Positions 36,755 through 44,934 of a stretch of 64,000 bases of DNA are shown one piece after another. The stretch is taken from positions 221,608-285,607 of the forward strand of contig NZ_QOCH01000015.1 of the NCBI RefSeq assembly GCF_003318275.1. The letters run 5' to 3'. The translations under genes were made by a program, and so were the position numbers. The notes below the pieces were generated by a model. The model saw only the letters and a program-made list of their open reading frames with translations. It did not search any database and was not told where the DNA came from. Source of the stretch: Marinobacter sp. F3R11. Its GTDB lineage: Bacteria > Pseudomonadota > Gammaproteobacteria > Pseudomonadales > Oleiphilaceae. Numbering within the stretch: the first letter of the stretch is position 1; each line of letters begins with the position of its first letter.

Positions 36755-37020
36755 TTACCATTGCTCTGAATCTCACCATCGCCATGGTGATCCTTGCCGC
36801 CCTGCTCAATGTATATCGCCTGGTCAAGGGGCCGGATGAGCCAGACCGGGTTCTGGCGATAGATACACTCAACATCAATGCTATTGCTCTGATTATTTTA
36901 CTGGGAATCACTTTGAGCACGCGCATGTATCTTGAGTCTGCCCTGCTGATTGCAGTGATGGGGTTTGTCAGCACCGTTGCCATGGCAAAGTACCTGAAGC
37001 GGGGTAGTGTCATTGAATAA
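36751..37020 (+). CDS. mrpF: Mrp antiporter subunit F
   Basis: Small subunit of 89 residues with three membrane helices. The conserved RLVKGPDEPDRVLAIDTLNI segment between helices 1 and 2 identifies MrpF/MnhF. It overlaps mrpE by 4 bases (ATGA). A gap of 54 bases separates it from mrpG, the only non-overlapping junction in the operon. Confidence 0.95.
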   Translation: MITIALNLTIAMVILAALLNVYRLVKGPDEPDRVLAIDTLNINAIALIILLGITLSTRMYLESALLIAVMGFVSTVAMAKYLKRGSVIE

Positions 37021-37074
37021 CGACCTCAGCCATCACGGAAGCCGGTTCCAGCCCATGCGCAAAGGAGACAACTC

Positions 37075-37407
37075 ATGAGCACGCTTGCAGAATATGCCAT
37101 CTCCGCTCTGCTGCTTTTTGGTGGTGCATTTACTCTGATAGGCGCCATAGGTCTGGCCCGCTTGCCGGATTTCTATACCCGGCTGCATGGACCAACCAAG
37201 GCAACCACCGTCGGAGTGGGTTCCATCATGCTGAGCTCGGTTATCTACTTCAGTGCCATTGGCGAGAAAATCGGCATTTCCGAAATACTGATCACGGTCT
37301 TTCTGCTGATGACCGCACCGGTGAGCGCCAACATGCTGGCCAAAGCGGCCATGCACATCGGCGTACAGACCACGAAAGATACCAAAGGTAAACCCTGGGA
37401 ACAGTAG
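37075..37407 (+). CDS. mrpG: Mrp antiporter subunit G
   Basis: Subunit of 110 residues with three membrane helices. GLARLPDFYTRLHGPTKATT is the MrpG/MnhG signature, followed by an MTAPVSANMLAKAA segment. An AAGGAGA site seven bases before its ATG gives it independent translation initiation. It is the last gene of the operon; only a short palindrome (AAGATCCGGGATCTT) follows, without a clear terminator. Confidence 0.95.
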   Translation: MSTLAEYAISALLLFGGAFTLIGAIGLARLPDFYTRLHGPTKATTVGVGSIMLSSVIYFSAIGEKIGISEILITVFLLMTAPVSANMLAKAAMHIGVQTTKDTKGKPWEQ

Positions 37408-37537
37408 CTGACGCAAGATCCGGGATCTTATCGGACGTTAACAACGACAAGCAGCATACTTTCGGTTTTTCTCGTTGTATGTCAGATTGAGCCAGGGTCT
37501 CAGATAACACTATAAAACAGGAAAGAGGATTCCATAC

Positions 37538-39181
37538 ATGGTACAGACACGAATTTTACCTGCCGCCGACAATGCCTATCAGTACCCTCTTCTGATCAAA
37601 CAGTTGCTGCTTTCGGGGCCAAGATATTCTCCCGGTCAGGAAATTATTTTTGCTAACCGAAGCAAGTACACTTATACCGACCTTGTAGAGCGTATTCACC
37701 GCCTCGCTAATGCACTCAAAGACGCCGGCGTAAAACCAGGTGACACAGTCGCGGTTATGGACTGGGATACTCCCCGTTATCTTGAGTGCTTTTTTGCAGT
37801 TCCGATGATGGGCGCTGTACTGCATACCGTAAATGTGCGGCTGTCACCGGAGCAGATTGTTTACACCATGAATCACGCTGAAGACGACGTGGTACTGGTG
37901 CACGACGATTTCATTCCCATCCTGGAGGGTGTCCGGGACGAGATTGAAACCGTCAAAACCTATATTCAGCTCACCGATGAACAATCGCCGGCAGATACAA
38001 CAATCGACACCGCCGGAGAGTACGAAGCTCTTCTTGCTGCCGCTGCGACCAGATTCGACTTCCCGGATTTCGATGAGAACAGCGTTGCGACGACTTTTTA
38101 CACAACCGGTACCACCGGTAATCCGAAGGGCGTTTTCTTCAGCCACCGTCAACTTGTACTGCACACTCTGGCTATGTGCGGCTCACTTGCAGCCTATGAT
38201 GAAGTGCCGCTACTCCGCTCGTCGTCGGTCTACATGCCGGTTACACCAATGTTCCACGTTCACGCCTGGGGCGTCCCCTACGCAGCCACCATGATGGGCA
38301 TCAAACAGGTTTATCCTGGCCGCTATGAGCCGGAGTTACTGGTTGATCTGATCAAGGAACACAAGGTGACCCTCTCCCATTGTGTTCCAACCATCATGCA
38401 GATGATGATGGGCACCGAATCCATCAAAACAGCGGATCTTAGCAGCTGGCACGTTCTGATTGGTGGCAGCGCTTTAACCGAATCCCTGTGTAATGCAGGG
38501 GCGAAACTCGGGATTCGCATGTACACAGGGTATGGCATGTCAGAAACCTGCCCGCTGCTCAGCGCAACCTATCTAAAACCGGAAGACCTTGAACTGCCAC
38601 TGGAACAGCAAACCGCCAAGAGAATCAAAACCGGCGTAGCTGTGCCCATGGTGGAACTCGAGATTGTTGACCCATCCGGTAACCCGGTGGCACACGACGG
38701 AGAAGCCAAGGGCGAGGTTGTTGCGCGGGCACCCTGGCTCACTCAGAGCTACTACAAGGAGCCGGCTAAAGGAGAAGAGCTCTGGGAAGGTGGCTGGCTG
38801 CATACGGGCGACGTTGCTTCCATGGAGCCAGACAACACGCTCACCATCAAGGACCGTATCAAAGACGTGATCAAGACGGGCGGTGAATGGCTGTCATCTC
38901 TTGATCTGGAAAACCTGATCAGCCAACACCCGGCGGTAGCCGCGACGGCTGTTGTGGGCATTCCTGATGAGAAGTGGGGTGAACGTCCCTATGCTCTGGT
39001 CACCCTCAAGCCGGGCGAACAGATAAACCTGAAAGATATACAGAACCACCTGCAGCAATATGTGGATAGCGGCGATATCAATAAATGGGCAATACCTACC
39101 CAGATCGATTTTGTTGAAGACATACCGAAAACAAGTGTAGGTAAGATCAACAAAAAACTGATTCGTGATCAGTTACAGTAA
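37538..39181 (+). CDS. Fatty acid-CoA ligase (AMP-forming, AlkK-like)
   Basis: Adenylating enzyme of 547 residues that activates fatty acids to acyl-CoA with ATP. The AMP-binding P-loop motif is TFYTTGTTGNPKGVFFSHRQ near residue 190. The later YTGYGMSETCPL, GWLHTGDVA and KDRIKDVIKTGGEWLSSLDLE core motifs and a C-terminal PKTSVGKINKK lysine motif are all present. The N-terminus and length resemble medium-chain ligases such as AlkK. The gene follows the Mrp operon by 130 bases and ends at a strong terminator. Chain-length specificity is inferred only loosely. Confidence 0.92.
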   Translation: MVQTRILPAADNAYQYPLLIKQLLLSGPRYSPGQEIIFANRSKYTYTDLVERIHRLANALKDAGVKPGDTVAVMDWDTPRYLECFFAVPMMGAVLHTVNVRLSPEQIVYTMNHAEDDVVLVHDDFIPILEGVRDEIETVKTYIQLTDEQSPADTTIDTAGEYEALLAAAATRFDFPDFDENSVATTFYTTGTTGNPKGVFFSHRQLVLHTLAMCGSLAAYDEVPLLRSSSVYMPVTPMFHVHAWGVPYAATMMGIKQVYPGRYEPELLVDLIKEHKVTLSHCVPTIMQMMMGTESIKTADLSSWHVLIGGSALTESLCNAGAKLGIRMYTGYGMSETCPLLSATYLKPEDLELPLEQQTAKRIKTGVAVPMVELEIVDPSGNPVAHDGEAKGEVVARAPWLTQSYYKEPAKGEELWEGGWLHTGDVASMEPDNTLTIKDRIKDVIKTGGEWLSSLDLENLISQHPAVAATAVVGIPDEKWGERPYALVTLKPGEQINLKDIQNHLQQYVDSGDINKWAIPTQIDFVEDIPKTSVGKINKKLIRDQLQ

Positions 39182-39197
39182 TCAGAAGTAATACCCC

Positions 39198-39230
39198 AAA
39201 TGGCCCGCGGGTTTCCTGCGGGCCATTTTT
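39198..39230. terminator. Bidirectional terminator between acyl-CoA ligase and dadA
   Basis: AAATGGCCCGC (39198-39208) and GCGGGCCATTT (39218-39228) form an 11-base stem followed by T residues. It separates two convergent genes. Confidence 0.93.
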
Positions 39231-39239
39231 GTTTTGACC

Positions 39240-40499
39240 CTATAATCTCCCGTCCGAAAACGTGAAATCCACTTCGGGCTTTCTGCCTGCAACAATATCG
39301 GCCAGGGCGGCCGCTGAACCACAGGAGTGAGTCCAGCCAAGAGTACCGTGTCCGGTATTCAGGTAGAGATTGGCAAAATGACTTTTCCCCACGTAGGGCA
39401 CATTGGACGGCGTAGTAGGACGCAACCCCGTCCAGAACTCTGCCTGATCCCAATACCCGGCCTCCGGCATGATTTCTGCAGCTCTGCGTACAATGGAACG
39501 ACAGCGAGTGTAATTGAGGTTACGACTGTATCCACTCAACTCAGCTGTGCCTGCCACCCGGATACGGTCACCAAGCCGGGAATACACCAGTTTGTACTCA
39601 TCATCTGTCAGGCTGACACTGAACGCAGCTTCTTTATTCTTTACCGGTACAGTTATTGAGTAACCTTTTGCCGGATAGATATTCAAAAACAGCCCGAGTT
39701 GCCGGGCAAGCACCGCACTGAAGCTTCCAAGGCTAAGCACATAAGCATCTGCCCGCATGGTTTCATGGTGGCCGGCCTTAAGAACCTGTATACCGAGAAC
39801 ACGTTCACCGGCGTGTTCAAAACCAAGCACATCCGTGCCATAACAGAACTCAACACCCGCTTCCTCACATCGTCGGGCAAGTGCCTGGGTAAACTTGCGG
39901 GCATCACCGGATTCATCTTCCGCAGTGTAGGTTGCCCCCGCTATTTTGTGCTGGATATGCTTGAGCGCTGGCTCCAGCTCCACCGCCCTGCTGGCATCAA
40001 TTACCTGTCGCTCACACCCGAGATCACACATAATCCGGGTTGGCTCAAGTGCCGCATCAAACTCAGCCGGATTGGTATAGAAATGCAGAATGCCCTTTTC
40101 CATCTGGTCATATTCCAGCCCGGCTTCCTCGCGCAACGCCTGCAACTGGCTGCGACTGTATGTGCCGAGATTAACCATCTGACGGATATTGTGAGCAGCT
40201 TTCGCCGACGTACATTGGGCAAGGAAAGACAATGCCCATCGCCACTGGGCCGGATCGAGCCTGGGGCGGAACAGTAGAGGTGCATCCGCCCGGAACAACC
40301 ATTTGAGCACTTTCAAAGGTGCAGCAGCGTTAGCCCAGGGCTCTGCATGGGAGACGGAGATCTGACCACCATTTGCATAACTGGTTTCCAGGCCGGCCTG
40401 ACTCTGTCGGTCAATAACCGTTACCTGATGGCCCTGCTTTTGTAAAAACCAGGCGGTGGTTGTACCAACAACCCCTGCACCCAAAACCAGAATATGCAT
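39240..40499 (-). CDS. dadA: D-amino acid dehydrogenase small subunit family (DadA)
   Basis: FAD-dependent oxidoreductase of 419 residues that deaminates D-amino acids, notably D-alanine, feeding electrons to the respiratory chain. The N-terminal dinucleotide motif is VLGAGVVGTTTAWFLQKQGH, followed by ETSYANGGQISVSHAEPWA, a DadA signature. C-terminal features are TGLRPTTPSNVPYVG and NTGHGTLGWTHSCGSA. Length is close to E. coli DadA (432). No alanine racemase (dadX) neighbours it here, so it may work alone in D-amino acid catabolism. Confidence 0.93.
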   Translation of the reverse strand: MHILVLGAGVVGTTTAWFLQKQGHQVTVIDRQSQAGLETSYANGGQISVSHAEPWANAAAPLKVLKWLFRADAPLLFRPRLDPAQWRWALSFLAQCTSAKAAHNIRQMVNLGTYSRSQLQALREEAGLEYDQMEKGILHFYTNPAEFDAALEPTRIMCDLGCERQVIDASRAVELEPALKHIQHKIAGATYTAEDESGDARKFTQALARRCEEAGVEFCYGTDVLGFEHAGERVLGIQVLKAGHHETMRADAYVLSLGSFSAVLARQLGLFLNIYPAKGYSITVPVKNKEAAFSVSLTDDEYKLVYSRLGDRIRVAGTAELSGYSRNLNYTRCRSIVRRAAEIMPEAGYWDQAEFWTGLRPTTPSNVPYVGKSHFANLYLNTGHGTLGWTHSCGSAAALADIVAGRKPEVDFTFSDGRL

Positions 40500-40642
40500 A
40501 CTTGACTCCGCTCAAAGAGAGCCCGCAACGCTGAAAATGATTCAGGGGATTCCAGCCGGGCTCTGGTCAGTATTCAGAAAAGGATATATCTGTTCGCGTG
40601 TCTGATTGTAGCCTGAGGCTACAGCACCTGTGACTTATACCA

Positions 40643-40999
40643 TCAGCCACCTGAGCGTTTTACAACCCAGCCTTTTTGCTCAAGAAGCGGCACAAGAATG
40701 TCTCGCTGATCTCCCTGAATTTCAACCACTCCCTCTTTTACTGTGCCACCCGTACCACATTTTGCTTTGAGCTCTTTGGCGTAGGCTTTAAGTTCTTTCT
40801 CATCCATAGGTATGCCGGTTACCAGTGTTACGCCTTTGCCCTTGCGCCCCTTGGTTTCCCGACCGACCCGAACAATGCCGTCACCCTCTGACCGCCGGGC
40901 CTTGCCGCAGGTACAGTCGGCGACCGGGTTACGGCACTCAGGACACATACGCCCCTGCTCGGTTGAAAAGACCAGCCCGCCTGACGATCGTTTTGCCAT
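40643..40999 (-). CDS. yciH: Translation initiation factor SUI1 homologue (YciH)
   Basis: Protein of 118 residues of the bacterial SUI1/eIF1 family. The N-terminal part has a CPECRNPVADCTCG cysteine cluster that could bind zinc. The SUI1 domain follows, with a GKGVTLVTGIP strand and the conserved KAKCGTGGTVKEGVVEIQGDQRD segment (first part KAKCGTGGTVKEG). E. coli YciH (108 residues) influences start-codon selection and stress translation. GGAGG precedes the ATG. Confidence 0.94.
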   Translation of the reverse strand: MAKRSSGGLVFSTEQGRMCPECRNPVADCTCGKARRSEGDGIVRVGRETKGRKGKGVTLVTGIPMDEKELKAYAKELKAKCGTGGTVKEGVVEIQGDQRDILVPLLEQKGWVVKRSGG

Positions 41000-41075
41000 T
41001 TATCCTCCGTAATATCAGGCCTGAAGGACCTGAACACCACAATAACCTTAGGTCTGTATGAGCCGGGAGCTTTGT

Positions 41076-41606
41076 TCAGTCCTTATCGGGAGGGTACTTG
41101 GTGAACATCTCAGTGACCACCTCGTCAACCAGCTTGCTCCGGGTTTCCGGAGACTGGCTTTCATTCAGGTAACGGCGGCTGGCCGCGCGCCAGACAACTT
41201 TTTCAGAGCCTTTGTCGACCAGTTCAATTACCAGTTTCCCTTCCTTAACTTCGCGCACGGGAGGTGGTGCAGAAAGCCCCCAGCCAAAGTTACCTGTACC
41301 AAAGCCAAAGCCAAGCCCGACGCCAGACTGCTCAAGGCGATCCTCTTCCACAATTTGCCAACTCACCAGAAGATCTGCGTCCGACACATCAACCTTGTCC
41401 ATAGCTTTGCCGTTCATCTCTCGCTCAACGGCATTCTGAACGCGATGTCCATCCAGACTCACAAACGAGGAGCTGCCGGAATCTGGCGCAAAGGCCCAGG
41501 AGGAATAGTCATCAAAGGCCACGGCGGAATTATAGTCAGTTACCACATTACTGGCGCAGCCACTCATTGCCAGTGTCACCAGAGCTGCCATCAGAAGACG
41601 AGCCAT
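41076..41606 (-). CDS. DUF4136 lipoprotein
   Basis: Lipoprotein precursor of 176 residues with a signal peptide (LLMAALVTLAMSGC) and lipobox MSGC. The mature domain matches DUF4136, with DDYSSWAFAPD near the N-terminus, a DADLLVSWQI strand, and the characteristic Gly-rich loop GVGLGFGFGTGNFGWG near residue 110. The final region includes KLVIELVDKGSEKVVWRA. The start at 41606 has AAGGAG upstream; the frame opens at 41651. The function of DUF4136 proteins is unknown; they are probably outer-membrane proteins facing the periplasm. Confidence 0.9.
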   Translation of the reverse strand: MARLLMAALVTLAMSGCASNVVTDYNSAVAFDDYSSWAFAPDSGSSSFVSLDGHRVQNAVEREMNGKAMDKVDVSDADLLVSWQIVEEDRLEQSGVGLGFGFGTGNFGWGLSAPPPVREVKEGKLVIELVDKGSEKVVWRAASRRYLNESQSPETRSKLVDEVVTEMFTKYPPDKD

Positions 41607-41681
41607 TGCATACTCCTTGGTTTTATAGCGTTCTGGTACCAGTATACGCAAAAGACGGTTACCCGATGCGATATCGCCGGG

Positions 41682-42287
41682 TCATTTTTCAAAACTGTAA
41701 TCCATTTTGTGCGCATCACAAAAAGCACAAAAGGCTTCTGCGTGGTCTTCGGGAACAAGAACGCGTGCACTTACATCAACGCCATAGTTAACCGAATCCA
41801 GCTCAGCCCCGTGAACGTCACACCAGTGCCGCAGCGGCTGTTCACCTGCAAACCCCATGGTTACGTTTGCCGGATTGAGCGGTTTATGGAAAACCCTGTC
41901 TACTTCCGAAAGCACACTCTCAGCAGCACCGGCATAGGCCCTTACAAGACCACCGGCACCAAGTTTGATGCCACCGAAATAGCGGATCACCATGACCAGA
42001 ACATCGCCCATATCCTTGTGCTGAATCACGCTGAGGATGGGCTTGCCCGCAGTTCCTGAAGGCTCGCCGTCATCGTTCATTCCCGCTTCCGCTGCAGAGC
42101 CGGGGCGCCCGATCTGGTAGGCCCAGCATATATGCCGTGCATCGGGATGATCCTGATGCGCCTTTTCCACCCAGTCTTTTACCCCCTCCCGGTCAGCCAC
42201 AGGGACAACCCGGGCAATAAAGCGGCTTTTCTTTACTTCTGTTTCCCGCTCCAGATAGCCGGCTGGTACCGGGTAATCTTTTTTCAT
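41682..42287 (-). CDS. yigZ: YigZ/IMPACT-family protein
   Basis: Protein of 201 residues of the UPF0029/IMPACT family. The YigZ signature is in GYLERETEVKKSRFIARVVP and HICWAYQIG, followed by NDDGEPSGTAGKPIL and the VMVIRYFGGIKLGAGGLVRAY segment (about 105-125) that defines the domain. E. coli YigZ (204 residues) is of unknown function; IMPACT homologues bind Gcn1 in eukaryotes. It lies just downstream of the Cpx-like kinase gene on the same strand. Confidence 0.92.
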   Translation of the reverse strand: MKKDYPVPAGYLERETEVKKSRFIARVVPVADREGVKDWVEKAHQDHPDARHICWAYQIGRPGSAAEAGMNDDGEPSGTAGKPILSVIQHKDMGDVLVMVIRYFGGIKLGAGGLVRAYAGAAESVLSEVDRVFHKPLNPANVTMGFAGEQPLRHWCDVHGAELDSVNYGVDVSARVLVPEDHAEAFCAFCDAHKMDYSFEK

Positions 42288-42307
42288 GGACTCGCCTGAG
42301 GTTATCG

Positions 42308-43624
42308 TTAGTCGATGGCGAACACCGGGAGCCGGACCTGGATCTGCAAGCCACCCGTTTCGCCATTGTTTGCAGCGATTTCGCCGTCATGAGCCAGGAT
42401 GATATCCCTGGAAATCGCAAGACCGAGCCCCCAGCCCTGCCCCCCACGGGATTTATCCGCCCGGAAAAACGGCTCGAAAAGATGTTCGAGAATGTCGTCC
42501 GCAACACCCGGACCTTCATCCGCAAAAGTAAGAGCTATCCAGCCTGGGGACAGTGCCAGCGAAACATGAACTGCCTTACCCGGTGGAGTGTGATCCAGAG
42601 CATTCTGCAGGATATTGTCAAACGCCCGCTGCAACAGGCCGGCATCGCCAAGCACGGATACTCCGGAGCTTTCAGGCGTTGAACGCAGCTTGCAATCCAC
42701 ACGCTGGTGTTCCGCATAATCTGCGGCATCCCGTAATACATGATTCAGCAATTCCAGCGGCCGTATTGGCTCCCGGGCAATGTCCCCACCCTGTTCGATT
42801 ACCCGGTACAAGGTCAGTATCTGCCCGGTCATGGTTTCGAGGCGCTCATTCTGACGGAGTATACTGGCCATCAGTTCGTCTTCAACACCACCCTCACTGG
42901 CAAGCTCAATAGCAATTCGCTGACGCGCCAGAGGCGTTCTGAGATCGTGGGAAATGTCTCTCAACAGGTGTTTCTGCCGTTCCAGCAGGTTGCAAAGCTG
43001 ATCGGTCATCGCATTAAATGCCGTTGCCAGCTGCCCCACTTCATCCCGGCGTGCAGCTATACCCTCGTTGACCCGTAATTCTGTATTACCACTGGCTATG
43101 GCCCGTGCGGTGCTTTCCATGTGCCTCATGGGCCGTGACACAAAACGTGCAATCAACCAGCATGCGAGAGTAATCAGAACAAATGCAAACCCCATCTCTA
43201 TATACTTGAAAACCCGGGGTTCCAGCCAGCCCTCTCCGTTCATTTTAGGCCAGGCGATCAGGCGGTATCCGCCGTCCAGATCAACAATTGCAGGCTTCTG
43301 CCGATACCAGCCTGATTCAATTCGTGAACGAATAGCCGGTGGTAAACGCTCATTTTCGTCAGCCGTGATCATCATCAGGTGCAGACCCAGCTCGTCCCCC
43401 TGAGCACTGAGAAACTTGTACGCCTCCCGGCGTCCGCGGCTATCTCTGATGGCCGCAACCTCAAGTCCGAGATCCCGTAATTCAAGCTGGCGTTCGATCC
43501 CGGCTCGCTCACGATCCAGCAGCACCTGGGAGACAAGACTGCTCACAACCACGGTTACAGCCATGGCCAGCCAGATCAGGAGGAATATCCTCCAGAATAA
43601 CGGAACCATCAGCCGGCGCTTCAT
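42308..43624 (-). CDS. CpxA-like sensor histidine kinase
   Basis: Inner-membrane sensor kinase of 438 residues. Two membrane segments (about 8-32 and 146-168) flank a periplasmic sensor of about 115 residues. A HAMP domain is next (SRPMRHMESTARAIASGNTE), then the HisKA H-box DISHDLRTPLARQRIA, and HATPase_c with NALDHT, DEGPGVA and GWGLGLAISR. Layout and gene order (overlapping the regulator by 4 bases; a Spy-like gene across the promoter) fit the Cpx envelope-stress pathway. CpxA assignment is by architecture and context, since its periplasmic domain is divergent. Confidence 0.9.
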   Translation of the reverse strand: MKRRLMVPLFWRIFLLIWLAMAVTVVVSSLVSQVLLDRERAGIERQLELRDLGLEVAAIRDSRGRREAYKFLSAQGDELGLHLMMITADENERLPPAIRSRIESGWYRQKPAIVDLDGGYRLIAWPKMNGEGWLEPRVFKYIEMGFAFVLITLACWLIARFVSRPMRHMESTARAIASGNTELRVNEGIAARRDEVGQLATAFNAMTDQLCNLLERQKHLLRDISHDLRTPLARQRIAIELASEGGVEDELMASILRQNERLETMTGQILTLYRVIEQGGDIAREPIRPLELLNHVLRDAADYAEHQRVDCKLRSTPESSGVSVLGDAGLLQRAFDNILQNALDHTPPGKAVHVSLALSPGWIALTFADEGPGVADDILEHLFEPFFRADKSRGGQGWGLGLAISRDIILAHDGEIAANNGETGGLQIQVRLPVFAID

Positions 43625-44307
43625 TCTGGCACCCTGTAGCTGTAGCCCAGCCCCCGCACCGTCTCAATTCTGGGAGGATCATCGTTGCCCAGTTTCTTTC
43701 GGAGATTGCTGATATGCATGTCCAGCGTGCGGTCAAAGGCCTCAAGGCGGCGCCCCAGCGCCCATTGCATAAGGTCCGTTTTACGCACAACACTACCAGC
43801 GTGGGCCAGCAGTACCTGAAGAATTTCGTACTCGGTGGCAGTCAGATCCAGGGGTTCACCATGGTGATATATACGCCGGTGGTCAGGCTCCACACGCAAA
43901 TCCCCATAATGTCTCTCGGCCTTCACATCCGTTTTCTGGTCCCAGGCGACCCGACGCAGAATTGCCTGAAGCCGGGCGACGAGTTCCCGTGGGTTGCAGG
44001 GTTTCGGAATATAGTCGTCTGCACCCACTTCGAATCCCACAATGCGATCTGTTTCGTCACCCCGCGCAGTCAGCAACACCACCGGCAGGTGGGTTTCTGC
44101 ACGCAATTCACGCAATACCTCAAGGCCGTTAATGTCCGGCAGCATGATGTCCAGGACGACAATATCGCAGTGCTGCCCAAGAGCCAGCGCCAGGCCATCT
44201 TTACCATTGGCTGCTTCGCGTACGGTGAATCCCTGGCCGCCTAAATAGCGGGCGAGCAATTCACGAAGCTCGTCGTCATCTTCTACCAGCAAGACTCTGT
44301 TCTGCAT
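43621..44307 (-). CDS. CpxR-like OmpR-family response regulator
   Basis: Regulator of 228 residues. The receiver domain has DDD near residues 10-12 and phospho-acceptor Asp53 in VVLDIMLPDINGLEVL. The C-terminal OmpR/PhoB winged helix is marked by LTATEYEILQVLLAHAGSVV, a typical CpxR-like string, and by VRGLGYSYRV near the end. It overlaps the kinase start by 4 bases. A candidate TTTAC-type binding cluster lies in the intergenic region shared with the divergent Spy-like gene. Confidence 0.92.
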   Translation of the reverse strand: MQNRVLLVEDDDELRELLARYLGGQGFTVREAANGKDGLALALGQHCDIVVLDIMLPDINGLEVLRELRAETHLPVVLLTARGDETDRIVGFEVGADDYIPKPCNPRELVARLQAILRRVAWDQKTDVKAERHYGDLRVEPDHRRIYHHGEPLDLTATEYEILQVLLAHAGSVVRKTDLMQWALGRRLEAFDRTLDMHISNLRKKLGNDDPPRIETVRGLGYSYRVPE

Positions 44308-44418
44308 TGTTTGTCTCTACCCGGGTTTACTCAATAGGTGTATACAATATGTATCTGCCCGCAGTTTAACACGCCCCCTGCAACCTGCCGGCGCCACGCA
44401 AGTGTTCTTTGCAGAACC

Positions 44419-44444
44419 TTTACATGCCCTTGACGCTCCTTTAC
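44419..44444. promoter_or_regulatory. Candidate CpxR-binding cluster
   Basis: TTTAC at 44419, TTGAC at 44430 and TTTAC at 44440 are spaced 11 and 10 bases apart. The last two match the CpxR box TTTAC-N5-TTTAC with one mismatch. The cluster lies between the regulator gene and the divergent Spy-like gene, where CpxR would act on both. Confidence 0.6.
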
Positions 44445-44525
44445 CAAGACTCGCAGTACTATGGGGGCGAATCATGCTTATGCCGAAACCGGCCAAGCAG
44501 CTACTCAACTGTATAAGGAATTATC

Positions 44526-44876
44526 ATGAGCAAACGTAAAACTTCTATCATTGCAGCCGGCCTTCTGGCCTCGACCCTCCTTGCTGCCAGCCCGGCGGTG
44601 TTTGCCGACGATCATTCACATCATCGCGGCGACGGCCCCCATGACAAGAAGGAAATGTGCGAACACCTGCGTGAAGGCAAAGGTCCCTTTAATAATGCCG
44701 AACGCGAGAAAAAGATGGCCGAGCGCGAGGAAGCCATGGCCAATCGCCTGAAGTTAAACGACGATCAGCGCGAAATCTGGAATGAGATTCACGAAGAAAG
44801 ACGCCAGCAACACGAAAAGCGCATGGAAAAAATGATGGAAAAGATGAAAAAGCGCTGCGATATGGCACCAGAGTGA
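44526..44876 (+). CDS. Spy/CpxP-like periplasmic chaperone
   Basis: Exported protein of 116 residues. The signal peptide (about 1-27) ends AVFADDHSHH. The mature part is strongly charged and helical with Spy/CpxP features: LNDDQREIWNEIHEERRQQ resembles the LTxxQ motif and is followed by a Met/Lys-rich helix (EKMMEKMKKRCDM). In E. coli CpxP and Spy are periplasmic chaperones induced by Cpx; here the divergent CpxR-like gene and the TTTAC cluster fit that control. Two histidines and an Asp-rich mature N-terminus could bind metal. AAGGA precedes the ATG. Confidence 0.85.
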   Translation: MSKRKTSIIAAGLLASTLLAASPAVFADDHSHHRGDGPHDKKEMCEHLREGKGPFNNAEREKKMAEREEAMANRLKLNDDQREIWNEIHEERRQQHEKRMEKMMEKMKKRCDMAPE

Positions 44877-44934
44877 TCACGATTCGGTTTTTTTGACGTA
44901 AGGTAACGGGAGCCATCAAGGAGTCCGTACCTGT

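Noticed and set aside
41058..42059. Long plus-strand frame across DUF4136 and yigZ
   Set aside because: It overlaps two well-supported genes on the opposite strand and has no protein features.
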